From 01-FULL-43-15b sp964472675 (GTDB lineage Bacteria > Patescibacteriota > Microgenomatia > UBA8517 > UBA10165), in NCBI GenBank assembly GCA_964472675.1, contig CAYYLO010000015.1:1-25617 (forward strand): a DNA stretch of 25,617 nucleotides, in the 5' to 3' direction. The notes under the pieces are model-generated. The model was not told where the DNA came from. It saw only the letters and a program-made list of their open reading frames with translations, and did no database searches. The position numbers and the translations under genes are program-made. Of the stretch, positions 19,332 to 25,378 are shown in pieces (positions within the stretch are counted from its first letter, which is position 1; each line of letters begins with the position of its first letter).

Positions 19332-21166
19332 TGTATCTAAAAAAAAGTATCAAGCGCCACGACAATATTTTTGGTGAAGGGATTGTCAAAAAGTCGGGAA
19401 ATTTTAAGCATTTGCCTAAAGTGGAACGTCCCCGTTGGCTTTATTTGCTGGTTTTATTGTCGATTTTTACCTTAGGCGGATTTGCCAGGCTTGCCGATCT
19501 GCAACTCGTTCGGGGAGCTTATTTTAAATCCCTAGCGGATGGCAATCGCATCAGGCGTATTCCAGTTAAAGCTGCCAGGGGTGAAATTTTGGACAGAAAC
19601 GGCATTTCCCTTGCGCGCAATATTCCCGCTTATAATCTGGCGCATTTTTCTTCCGGTGGAGTTGTTGCAAAAACTGAAGACATTGACCGTGAGACTGCAT
19701 TAAAACTTCAAACTTCCGATTCTGAAGAGCAAAACCGTCTTATTGTGGGGATACAAAGAGAATACCCGCTGGGGGAAGCCGGTGCGCATCTGATTGGGTA
19801 TGTAAATGAGGCAACCGCTGATGAAATCAGCGGAATGACAAATGGCAAATGTCCAATGACAAATGAAAAATATACTTTTGGGGATCTGGTCGGGCGAACG
19901 GGGATTGAAGCGCAATATGATTGTTTGCTGCGTGGGGTAGACGGGGAGGAATTGATCGAGTTTGACACAAGAGGGAAGTTGGTGCGCCGCTTGGGGCGGC
20001 GCGAGCCAATTGCTGGCAGAAACATAAAATTGACAATTGACGCAAAGCTGCAAAAAGAGGCTTACGAGGCGCTTGTAGCAGCGCCACAGTTGGCCAAAAA
20101 GGTAGGGCAAGTTGAATTTGAGGGGGGAAGTGTCGCACGCGGCGCCCTGGTGGTCCAGAACCCGTCAACCGGCGGGATTTTGGCTTTAGCTTCTGTTCCG
20201 GCGTTTGACCCTTCGGCTATCGCTGCTGATTATAACCGTTTGGCCAATGACTCTAATTTGCCCATGTTTAATCGGGCAACCAGTGGAGTGTATCACCCGG
20301 GCTCAACGTTCAAAATAATAACCAGCCTTGCCGGCCTCGAGGACGGAAAAATAAACAGGGATTTTCGCTTTGTGGACGAAGGGGTTTTGAAGGTTGATAC
20401 GGTTTGGGCAGGACAATTTACCTATTCTAACTGGTACTATACGCAATACGACAAAACTGAAGGAGAAATTGACCTTGCGCGCGCCCTGAGCCGATCAACC
20501 GATACGTTTTTTTACAAAGTTGGAGAAATGATAGGCGCGGAACGCCTGGCCTTTTGGGCGCAAAGGTTGGGATATGGTATAAAAACAGGAGTTGATTTGG
20601 GAGGGGAAGTTGCGGGGCTTATTCCTACTCCGGACTGGAAGAAGAAAACCAAAGGGGAGAACTGGTTTTTAGGAAACACGTATCATATGGCTATTGGACA
20701 GGGGGACGTTGCTGCGTCTCCATTGCAAGTAAATCAAATGACCAGTGTTATTGCATCTGGTGGTAAGTTGTGCACACCCCATTTATTGGCTGACAAGACG
20801 CAGAATTTCCAATTTCCAATTTCCAATTTCCAATGTGCGGATACAGAAATTAAAAAGGAAAATATTGATCTTATTCGGGAAGGGATGGTGGGTGCTTGCG
20901 CAACAGGCGGGACGGCATTCCCGTTTTTTAACTTCCAGCCACAGATTGCCTGTAAAACCGGAACAGCCCAGACAACTGGCGAAAAAACCCACGCCTGGTT
21001 TACAGCCTTTGGCCCCGTGCAAGGGGACCCCTTGCAGGCATCCTTGCAGGCACAAAATACTGACAAAGCTATAGTAATAACGGCTTTGATTGAAGATGGA
21101 GGGGAAGGGTCAAAGGTGGCAGCCCCTGTTGTACGGCAGGTTTTGCAGAAGTGGTTTGGGGAGTAA
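19331..21166 (+). CDS. mrdA: penicillin-binding protein 2 (peptidoglycan transpeptidase)
   Basis: 611 residues: cytoplasmic tail, one membrane helix (about 37-53), dimerisation domain (ILDRNGISLARN; LVGRTGIEAQYD), then the transpeptidase with HPGSTFK (Ser325, Lys328), SRSTD (S389-x-D, the PBP2 form of SxN) and CKTGTAQ (542-544). It makes the side-wall crosslinks as partner of RodA, which is not in the window. Three repeat-derived insertions lie in frame: residues about 169-180 (MTNGKCPMTNEK), 490-501 (QNFQFPISNFQ; four AATTTCC units) and 563-575 (QGDPLQASLQAQ; the GCAAGGGG palindrome). Expressed from the mreC unit with TAATG coupling. No rodA follows. Confidence 0.96.
   Translation: MYLKKSIKRHDNIFGEGIVKKSGNFKHLPKVERPRWLYLLVLLSIFTLGGFARLADLQLVRGAYFKSLADGNRIRRIPVKAARGEILDRNGISLARNIPAYNLAHFSSGGVVAKTEDIDRETALKLQTSDSEEQNRLIVGIQREYPLGEAGAHLIGYVNEATADEISGMTNGKCPMTNEKYTFGDLVGRTGIEAQYDCLLRGVDGEELIEFDTRGKLVRRLGRREPIAGRNIKLTIDAKLQKEAYEALVAAPQLAKKVGQVEFEGGSVARGALVVQNPSTGGILALASVPAFDPSAIAADYNRLANDSNLPMFNRATSGVYHPGSTFKIITSLAGLEDGKINRDFRFVDEGVLKVDTVWAGQFTYSNWYYTQYDKTEGEIDLARALSRSTDTFFYKVGEMIGAERLAFWAQRLGYGIKTGVDLGGEVAGLIPTPDWKKKTKGENWFLGNTYHMAIGQGDVAASPLQVNQMTSVIASGGKLCTPHLLADKTQNFQFPISNFQCADTEIKKENIDLIREGMVGACATGGTAFPFFNFQPQIACKTGTAQTTGEKTHAWFTAFGPVQGDPLQASLQAQNTDKAIVITALIEDGGEGSKVAAPVVRQVLQKWFGE
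20804..20831 (+). repeat. four tandem AATTTCC units inside mrdA
   Basis: Exact 7-mers at 20804, 20811, 20818 and 20825, translated as FQFPISNFQ. The copy number is not a multiple of three codons by itself, so its length may vary with frame consequences. Confidence 0.8.
21018..21054 (+). repeat. GCAAGGGG palindrome with duplicated arm inside mrdA
   Basis: TGCAAGGGG-A-CCCCTTGCA (21018-21036), then a second CCTTGCAGGCA (21042-21052) that duplicates the right arm. The GGCACAA end matches the fmt copy. Confidence 0.8.
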
Positions 21167-21258
21167 ATATATTTCTTACACAAATTGCTGGAAAAATCGC
21201 GATCGCGGGAAAATCATCAAAGCTAATATATAAATTACGAGGCTAATTTTCTGGCAAG

Positions 21259-21343
21259 AAAAACCCGCCGGTGTCAGCAAACTCGCACATCGTTGTGCAA
21301 ATTTGCCGTCCTGGCGGTTGCGCGTAAAGCGCTGCAGGCGGGT
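21259..21343 (-). terminator. layered, branched stem-loop terminator (T4)
   Basis: On the minus strand: outer ACCCGCC/GGCGGGT then TTTT, a side hairpin GCGC-TTTAC-GCGC, an inner CCGCC/GGCGG, and a 12-bp core GCAAATTTGCAC-AACGAT-GTGCGAGTTTGC (two G-U pairs). It begins at the stop codon of the gene at 21343. The core is clearly related to 23162-23217. Confidence 0.82.
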
Positions 21344-22107
21344 TAGTCGGTCACGACTATGGTGACGCGGTTGGCCATGTTAACTATCACGAGGTTTCGC
21401 AAGTGGTTGGTCCACAGCGCCTCGTAGTTGTCGAACAGGACTCGACTGTACGTTCCCACCCAATCGGTGCCGTCGTACCATAAAGTGATGGTTAGCGGCT
21501 CGAGACGAGAGGAGGGGATGATCTGCGTCAAGTTTAGCTCGAGCGCGCGTCCCTTCGGCACGACGATGTCGACCATCCGGTCGCTTGGTTTTGTGGCCGT
21601 GCCTCTGGTGTCCATGCGGACATGCAACCCATCGATCTCGGGCTTAGCCTCAAACCACGACATCTGATCGTAGTTAGGGCCGACGATTCCATAGTGGCCG
21701 TCCGTCAAAAGTGGATGCCGACCGACTGTGGCAGGAACCAGGGTACGTTCGACTGGTTGGTTAAGAACAAGCTTAACCTCGCCCGTGCGAATGTCCGGAT
21801 AGACCCAGGACTCGTTCGGGCCGCCTGTTGCGGTTAGCGTGCCACTCAAGGTTGAGGGGATGCCTTGATCCAGCGACTGGATGTTGATGGGTGAGCGTGT
21901 GGTGAACACCGAGAAGTATTCCGCCTCGCTTCCATTGGTCCGCTGGGAGGCGGTGAACGAGTTGCTCCCGTAACCCCATCCATAGGCCACTTGCGGTTGT
22001 GCCGGCTCGGCGTGGGCGGTTGGGTGACCGAAATGGGCCGAAGCCGCAATAGCCACCAAGGACAGAGCAAGAGTCACGATCCGAAGACCGTGTATGCGCA
22101 GTGCCAT
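21343..22107 (-). CDS. secreted protein of the W-Y-D/E-G family, copy 1
   Basis: 254 residues. N-terminal signal peptide (helix about 9-25, with a likely cut after AHA, residue 33). The mature part is rich in beta-prone and polar residues, with ITLWYDGTDWVGTYS (206-220) near the C-terminus. The same layout recurs in the next two genes upstream (YWYDGQTWVYY; YWYEEGRWAFS), so the three look paralogous though diverged. The SD AAGGAGG (22114-22120) is six bases before ATG. Promoter TTGACT-17-TAGCAT at 22210-22238 and terminator T4 make it its own unit. No known domain; probably exported and surface-exposed. Confidence 0.68.
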   Translation of the reverse strand: MALRIHGLRIVTLALSLVAIAASAHFGHPTAHAEPAQPQVAYGWGYGSNSFTASQRTNGSEAEYFSVFTTRSPINIQSLDQGIPSTLSGTLTATGGPNESWVYPDIRTGEVKLVLNQPVERTLVPATVGRHPLLTDGHYGIVGPNYDQMSWFEAKPEIDGLHVRMDTRGTATKPSDRMVDIVVPKGRALELNLTQIIPSSRLEPLTITLWYDGTDWVGTYSRVLFDNYEALWTNHLRNLVIVNMANRVTIVVTD

Positions 22108-22209
22108 TGCTTTCCTCCTTAAGTTGTGAGTGTACTGGCGTCCGGAGGCTTAAATTTTCCCAAGCCAAGCCTAGGAATCCTCAACAGACTGCCTATTTAA
22201 CTGCCCATA

Positions 22210-22238
22210 ATGCTACCACAAAATAAGCACAAAGTCAA
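22210..22238 (-). promoter_or_regulatory. sigma-70-type promoter of secreted-protein copy 1
   Basis: Minus strand: TTGACT (22233-22238), 17 bp, TAGCAT (22210-22215). Leader of about 95 nt to the ATG. Confidence 0.72.
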
Positions 22239-22260
22239 CCCATAATATTAATTGTGGCGC

Positions 22261-22324
22261 AAAAAACCCGCCTTGGTACTTGTGTGTTCGCAATTTCTTG
22301 CAAACTCACTTTCCCTTGGCGGGT
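22261..22324 (-). terminator. layered stem-loop terminator (T5)
   Basis: Minus strand: outer ACCCGCC/GGCGGGT then TTTTT, core GTGAGTTTGCAA-GAAA-TTGCGAACACAC (12 positions, one mismatch, one G-U, GAAA tetraloop). Same position and inner sequence pattern (TTTGCA...TGCGA) as T4 and T6, with different paired bases. Confidence 0.82.
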
Positions 22325-22393
22325 GTTGTCTCAACCCTGAAAGGGTGGGGAGACAAGTGTGTCTTCAACTCTTGAACCGCACCGGCGGTGGGG

Positions 22394-23122
22394 CTAGCCT
22401 CCCAAGACTCTTTCGACAAGGTCAAATGAGCCTGTTTCTCTGATAACCAGGTTGGTGAAGTGGACGCTGCGTAGAATAGCCCTCTCTTCCTCCGGACTTT
22501 GGGCGTTATAGTAGACCCAGGTTTGCCCATCGTACCAGTAGAGCGCCTGCAGAAGCAGCCCTTGGTTTTGCGGCTGATAGAGCATGCGCACGACGAACCC
22601 GGGGCGGAATTCAAGCCTGCTGGATTCTGCAACCAGAGAGTGGAGTGTGGTAATTACAAGCTTGTCCCCTGCCTGGATGACAATCCGTGAAGGTAGTTGG
22701 AAAGGCCAGAGCTTGAATCCCTTTATCGCCAGCTCCATTTTGCCAGGCAGGGCACGCCCTGTAATTCCGGTAGGGTGGGGATACTGGCTAATGTTTTGCG
22801 GGCCGGGATTTTGCCGGTAGCTGATGTGGTTAATCCAGCCGTTGAAGTGGACCACGCTGATATAAGGCGTGCCTGGCGTGTTTGCGGACGGACCTATGTA
22901 AGATGTCCCCGCAAGTGGTCTTTCCAGTTCCAGGAGGTAGGGACCCGGGAAAGAGAAACGACTGGCCGCGTCCGGATTCCTTCTGGGGATAAGCTCGAGT
23001 GAGTTTGCTGATGGGTAGTTGACAGCGTAGGGGTTGGTGAACCCCTGTAATCCCATGACCAAGAGAACCGCTAGTAAGAAAATAGCGCTGACCGCAAACA
23101 GTGTTCCCAGTAATGATCGCAT
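22394..23122 (-). CDS. membrane-anchored secreted protein of the W-Y-D/E-G family, copy 2
   Basis: 242 residues from ATG 23122, which is set by AAAGGAGT (23129-23136) six bases upstream; an in-frame start at 23227 would include the intergenic hairpin and is rejected. Residues 4-26 form an N-terminal helix (signal or anchor). IVIQAGDKLVITTLHSLV and YWYDGQTWVYY (about 195-205) parallel copy 1, and FTNLVIRETG matches its LRNLVIVN. No promoter fits in the 28 bp between hairpin T6 and the SD, so it is probably read through from copy 3. Function unknown. Confidence 0.66.
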   Translation of the reverse strand: MRSLLGTLFAVSAIFLLAVLLVMGLQGFTNPYAVNYPSANSLELIPRRNPDAASRFSFPGPYLLELERPLAGTSYIGPSANTPGTPYISVVHFNGWINHISYRQNPGPQNISQYPHPTGITGRALPGKMELAIKGFKLWPFQLPSRIVIQAGDKLVITTLHSLVAESSRLEFRPGFVVRMLYQPQNQGLLLQALYWYDGQTWVYYNAQSPEEERAILRSVHFTNLVIRETGSFDLVERVLGG

Positions 23123-23161
23123 CGCCTGACTCCTTTTTGTTAATGTGCAGTCCAAGAAATG

Positions 23162-23217
23162 ACCGCCGGTATCAGGTAGAATCGCACTTGATATGCAAAA
23201 CTGCCTGTCCTGGCGGT
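23162..23217 (-). other. intercistronic stem-loop (T6), no T-run
   Basis: Minus strand: CCGCC/GGCGG outer pairs, CAGG/CCTG, and inner TTGCAT-ATCAA-GTGCGA. Homologous in sequence and position to the T4 core but followed by TCATTTC, so it probably does not stop transcription. It may be a processing or stability element between copies 3 and 2. Confidence 0.72.
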
Positions 23218-23223
23218 GTGCCG

Positions 23224-23763
23224 TCACTGCCAGCGCAGCATCTGGCCGTCCGCTGGAATGTACAGGATCTGTGGGACGCTCAGTCCCTCACTGATAGCTT
23301 CCGGCAAGGTTTGACTAAAAGCCCACCGGCCTTCTTCATACCAGTAAAAGCGGGTTGCATGCCCGTCAGGCAGCATCGTCACCTCGGTCTCGGCTACGAC
23401 GGGCCGATTGGGTGAGAGACGTACTTGGCCGATGGGCGTCCGCTGGTCAACTGGTGTATCGCCCGAGTGGTCGATCGTCCAGACCAAGGTCGAGATCACC
23501 AGCTCGTTTGAGGCGGGGTCTTGCCAATGACTGTAGGCTGTTATAATGATGACCTTGTTGGTCAACGCAGCGTCTCCGTAAAAATCGTTTCGGTTCAGAT
23601 CGAAAAATAGCTGTTCTCCCATCTCTTGACCAATAGGAACCCTATGGTCGGAGAGATCCCAGACTGGCGGCTCCTGGCCGCGTACAACTTGACTTGCAAA
23701 TCCACCAAGTACCAGCAAGGTGGCGGCAATAAGTGCGGGCACGAAGATGCGGAGTAAGGACAT
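23224..23763 (-). CDS. secreted protein of the W-Y-D/E-G family, copy 3
   Basis: 179 residues from ATG 23763, with AAGGAG (23770-23775) six bases upstream. A longer in-frame reading to 24108 crosses terminator T7 and is not credible. Signal peptide about 1-28 (LIAATLLVLGGFASQVVRG, then QEPP). The mature part has NKVIIITAYSHW and VTMLPDGHATRFYWYEEGRWAFS (about 126-150), the counterpart of WYDG in copies 1 and 2. Extended -10 TGC-TATAAT (23807-23815) drives it; its 5' leader GCGCACATTAAC is shared with the leader of copy 2 (GCACATTAAC). Function unknown. Confidence 0.64.
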   Translation of the reverse strand: MSLLRIFVPALIAATLLVLGGFASQVVRGQEPPVWDLSDHRVPIGQEMGEQLFFDLNRNDFYGDAALTNKVIIITAYSHWQDPASNELVISTLVWTIDHSGDTPVDQRTPIGQVRLSPNRPVVAETEVTMLPDGHATRFYWYEEGRWAFSQTLPEAISEGLSVPQILYIPADGQMLRWQ

Positions 23764-23806
23764 CAACGTCTCCTTCTTTAGAGTTAATGTGCGCGGGCTT
23801 GAGCAA

Positions 23807-23815
23807 ATTATAGCA
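23807..23815 (-). promoter_or_regulatory. extended -10 TGC-TATAAT after terminator T7
   Basis: Starts three bases after the T-run of T7, with no -35. It repeats the terminator-then-extended -10 arrangement seen at 11911-11930. Confidence 0.6.
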
Positions 23816-23817
23816 TG

Positions 23818-23863
23818 AAAAACCGCCTTGGGTTTTGTCCGGTGGACAATTGAGCCAAGGCGG
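23818..23863 (-). terminator. layered stem-loop terminator (T7)
   Basis: Minus strand: perfect CCGCCTTGG/CCAAGGCGG (9 bp), inner GTCC-ACC-GGAC, then TTTTT. The gene it served appears to be only a scrap (23885-24025). Confidence 0.85.
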
Positions 23864-23866
23864 CAG

Positions 23867-23887
23867 TGACAGGGTTCCACCCTGTCA
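23867..23887. repeat. perfect hairpin at the end of the gene scrap
   Basis: TGACAGGGT-TCC-ACCCTGTCA, 9-bp arms, overlapping the scrap's stop codon. CCACCCTGTCA recurs near 10674-10684. Confidence 0.65.
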
Positions 23888-24025
23888 GCGGGCTCGCAAA
23901 GCCTGAAAAAGCTTTCCCTGGTAGATCGCGTCGCCGATGCCGTCGTGCAATTGCTGGTGCGGGATGGCAACTTTCTGGCAGATTGTACGATCACCTGTTT
24001 TAAGAGATTCTTCGCTGGCGCGAAA
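23885..24025 (-). pseudogene. 3' remnant of a lost SD-class gene
   Basis: An open frame of 46 codons (ending GDAIYQGKLFQALRAR, stop TGA) with no ATG or SD. It is bounded upstream by an in-frame TAA inside the palindrome GCGAAATT-AATTTCGC (24020-24035). Its G/C-rich codon use and the layered terminator T7 just downstream match the secreted-protein genes next to it. The simplest reading is the tail of a fourth island gene whose 5' part was deleted when the sequence before dprA was joined. Confidence 0.35.
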
Positions 24026-24038
24026 TTAATTTCGCTAG

Positions 24039-24044
24039 TACAGT
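24039..24044 (+). promoter_or_regulatory. -10 box TACAGT of dprA
   Basis: Seven bases before the dprA ATG; no SD between. Confidence 0.45.
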
Positions 24045-24051
24045 AAAGATA

Positions 24052-25278
24052 ATGACCGAAAGAGAAGCATACTTGGCTTTTTCTACATTTCCGGCGGTTG
24101 GTCCCCAAAGATTTAAGCTCTTGCGGGAGTACTTTGGGAGTGCAAAGGAGGCTTGGGAAGCGCAGGGAAAGGAGCTGGAGCAGTTGGGGGTGGGGGAGAA
24201 ATTACTGGCTAAGTTTGTTGTTCACAGAAAGGCCTTTTCTTTGGAAAAATATGAGGACAGATTGGGAAAGCTGGGGGTGGAGTATGTCACAGTTGAAGAG
24301 CCTGAGTATCCCGAAAGGCTGAAAAAGATAGACGATGCTCCGTTTCTTTTGTATGTCAAAGCTGCTTTGGGTCTATCTACTCGGGGTCCTGTCATGCGTT
24401 CTCGTGTCATCCTGAACGGAGTGAAGGATCTCTCGCGAATGCGAGGTAGCGCAGACAAGCTGCGAGATTCTTCGGCTGCGCCTCAGAATGACGAAGTTGT
24501 CTACCCGTCAATGAGGGAATTATCAGAAGTGAGTGTTGCAGTTGTGGGGACGCGGAAGATTTCGTCGTATGGGCGGGATGTGACAGAAAGGATTGTGGCG
24601 GGGCTGGTCGATGCCGGTGTTACTATCGTTTCAGGTTTGGCCCTGGGAATTGATGCTGTTGCTCATAAAACTGCCCTGGAGTGCGGCGGATTTACTATTG
24701 GGGTGGTAGGAGGAGGGCTGGACAGCATCTATCCGCCCGCAAACAGGGGGCTTGCAGAAAGAATGATAAAGGAAGGTCGGGGGATGATAGTTTCAGAATA
24801 CCCGCTTGGGTTTCCGGCGATGCCCCAAAATTTTCCTGTGAGAAACCGTATTGTTTCGGGAATGGTTTTGGGAGTGTTAGTTGTTGAAGGGACGACAAAG
24901 TCCGGCACTTTGATTACTGCTGCCACTGCGGCAAAGCAAGGGCGGGATGTGTTTGCTGTACCCGGGCCGATTACATCTGCCTTTTCGGCTGCTCCTCATT
25001 TGCTTATTAAAAATGGCGCAAGGCTGGTTGAGAAAGCAGAAGATATATTGGAAGAATTGGATGTAAATTCCAAGATACAAATTACAAGAAACAAACAAAC
25101 CATTCCTGAAACCGTGGAGGAGAAAAAACTTCTTGACTTGCTCGAAGTAGAAAGGTTAAGCCTTGACGAGCTTGTTAGAATGAGCGGTATGGAAACAGGA
25201 ACAGTTCTTTCCACGTTGACGGGAATGGAGTTGAAGGGTATGGTTAAGAATGTCGGTGGAAGTTATGTTAAAGTCTAA
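24052..25278 (+). CDS. dprA: DNA-processing protein DprA with an in-frame palindromic repeat
   Basis: Loads RecA on incoming single-stranded DNA during natural transformation. 408 residues: N-terminal HhH/SAM-like part (AYLAFSTFPAVGPQRFKLL), Rossmann core VAVVGTRKISSYGRDV, IVSGLALGIDAVAHKTAL, GVVGGGLDSIYPPANRGL, SEYPLGFPAMPQNFPVRNRIVSG and VEGTTKSGTLITAATAAKQGRDVFAVPG, and a C-terminal winged helix (LLDLLEVERLSLDELVRMSGMETGTVLS). Residues 119-147 (VILNGVKDLSRMRG...SSAAPQNDE) translate an 87-bp repeat just before the Rossmann core. A second short repeat encodes NSKIQITRNKQ near the linker to the winged helix. Followed by topA, the classic neighbour. Confidence 0.96.
   Translation: MTEREAYLAFSTFPAVGPQRFKLLREYFGSAKEAWEAQGKELEQLGVGEKLLAKFVVHRKAFSLEKYEDRLGKLGVEYVTVEEPEYPERLKKIDDAPFLLYVKAALGLSTRGPVMRSRVILNGVKDLSRMRGSADKLRDSSAAPQNDEVVYPSMRELSEVSVAVVGTRKISSYGRDVTERIVAGLVDAGVTIVSGLALGIDAVAHKTALECGGFTIGVVGGGLDSIYPPANRGLAERMIKEGRGMIVSEYPLGFPAMPQNFPVRNRIVSGMVLGVLVVEGTTKSGTLITAATAAKQGRDVFAVPGPITSAFSAAPHLLIKNGARLVEKAEDILEELDVNSKIQITRNKQTIPETVEEKKLLDLLEVERLSLDELVRMSGMETGTVLSTLTGMELKGMVKNVGGSYVKV
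24406..24492 (+). repeat. 87-bp in-frame palindromic repeat in dprA (GTCATCC family)
   Basis: Runs from GTCATCCTGAACGGAGTGAA via AAGGATCTCTCG to GCGAGATTCTTCGGCTG and CTCAGAATGAC, with GTCATCCTGA against TCAGAATGAC as terminal inverted ends. Exactly 29 codons. Flanking protein (LGLSTRGPVMRSR / VVYPSMRELSEVSVAVVGTR) resumes the family sequence. Confidence 0.85.
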
Positions 25279-25374
25279 ATTCCAAGAAACAAACAAATTA
25301 CAATTATTCAAACTCCAAACCGTTTGTAATTTTTTTAGATTTGGTGTTTGTTTGTATCTTGGTGCTTGAGATTT
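25277..25374 (+). repeat. 98-bp palindromic repeat at the dprA-topA junction
   Basis: Second copy of the element at 18790-18885: AAATTCCAAGAAACAAACAA at the left, TTGGTGCTTGAGATTT at the right, differing mainly in the loop. It overlaps the dprA stop codon and ends four bases before the topA ATG. Confidence 0.87.
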
Positions 25375-25378
25375 ACCT

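Noticed and set aside
20804..20833. CRISPR-like array from the AATTTCC tandem units
   Set aside because: Units are 7 bp with no spacers, and no cas genes are present. No CRISPR array was seen anywhere in the window.
21211..21220. CGCGATCGCG palindrome after mrdA
   Set aside because: A single 10-bp site with no further copy seen in the window, so no HIP1-like or origin signal can be claimed.
23123..23227. In-frame extension of secreted-protein copy 2
   Set aside because: It would code through hairpin T6. The SD at 23129-23136 fixes ATG 23122.
23764..24108. In-frame N-terminal extension of secreted-protein copy 3
   Set aside because: It runs through terminator T7 and the -10 box. The SD at 23770-23775 and signal peptide place the start at 23763.
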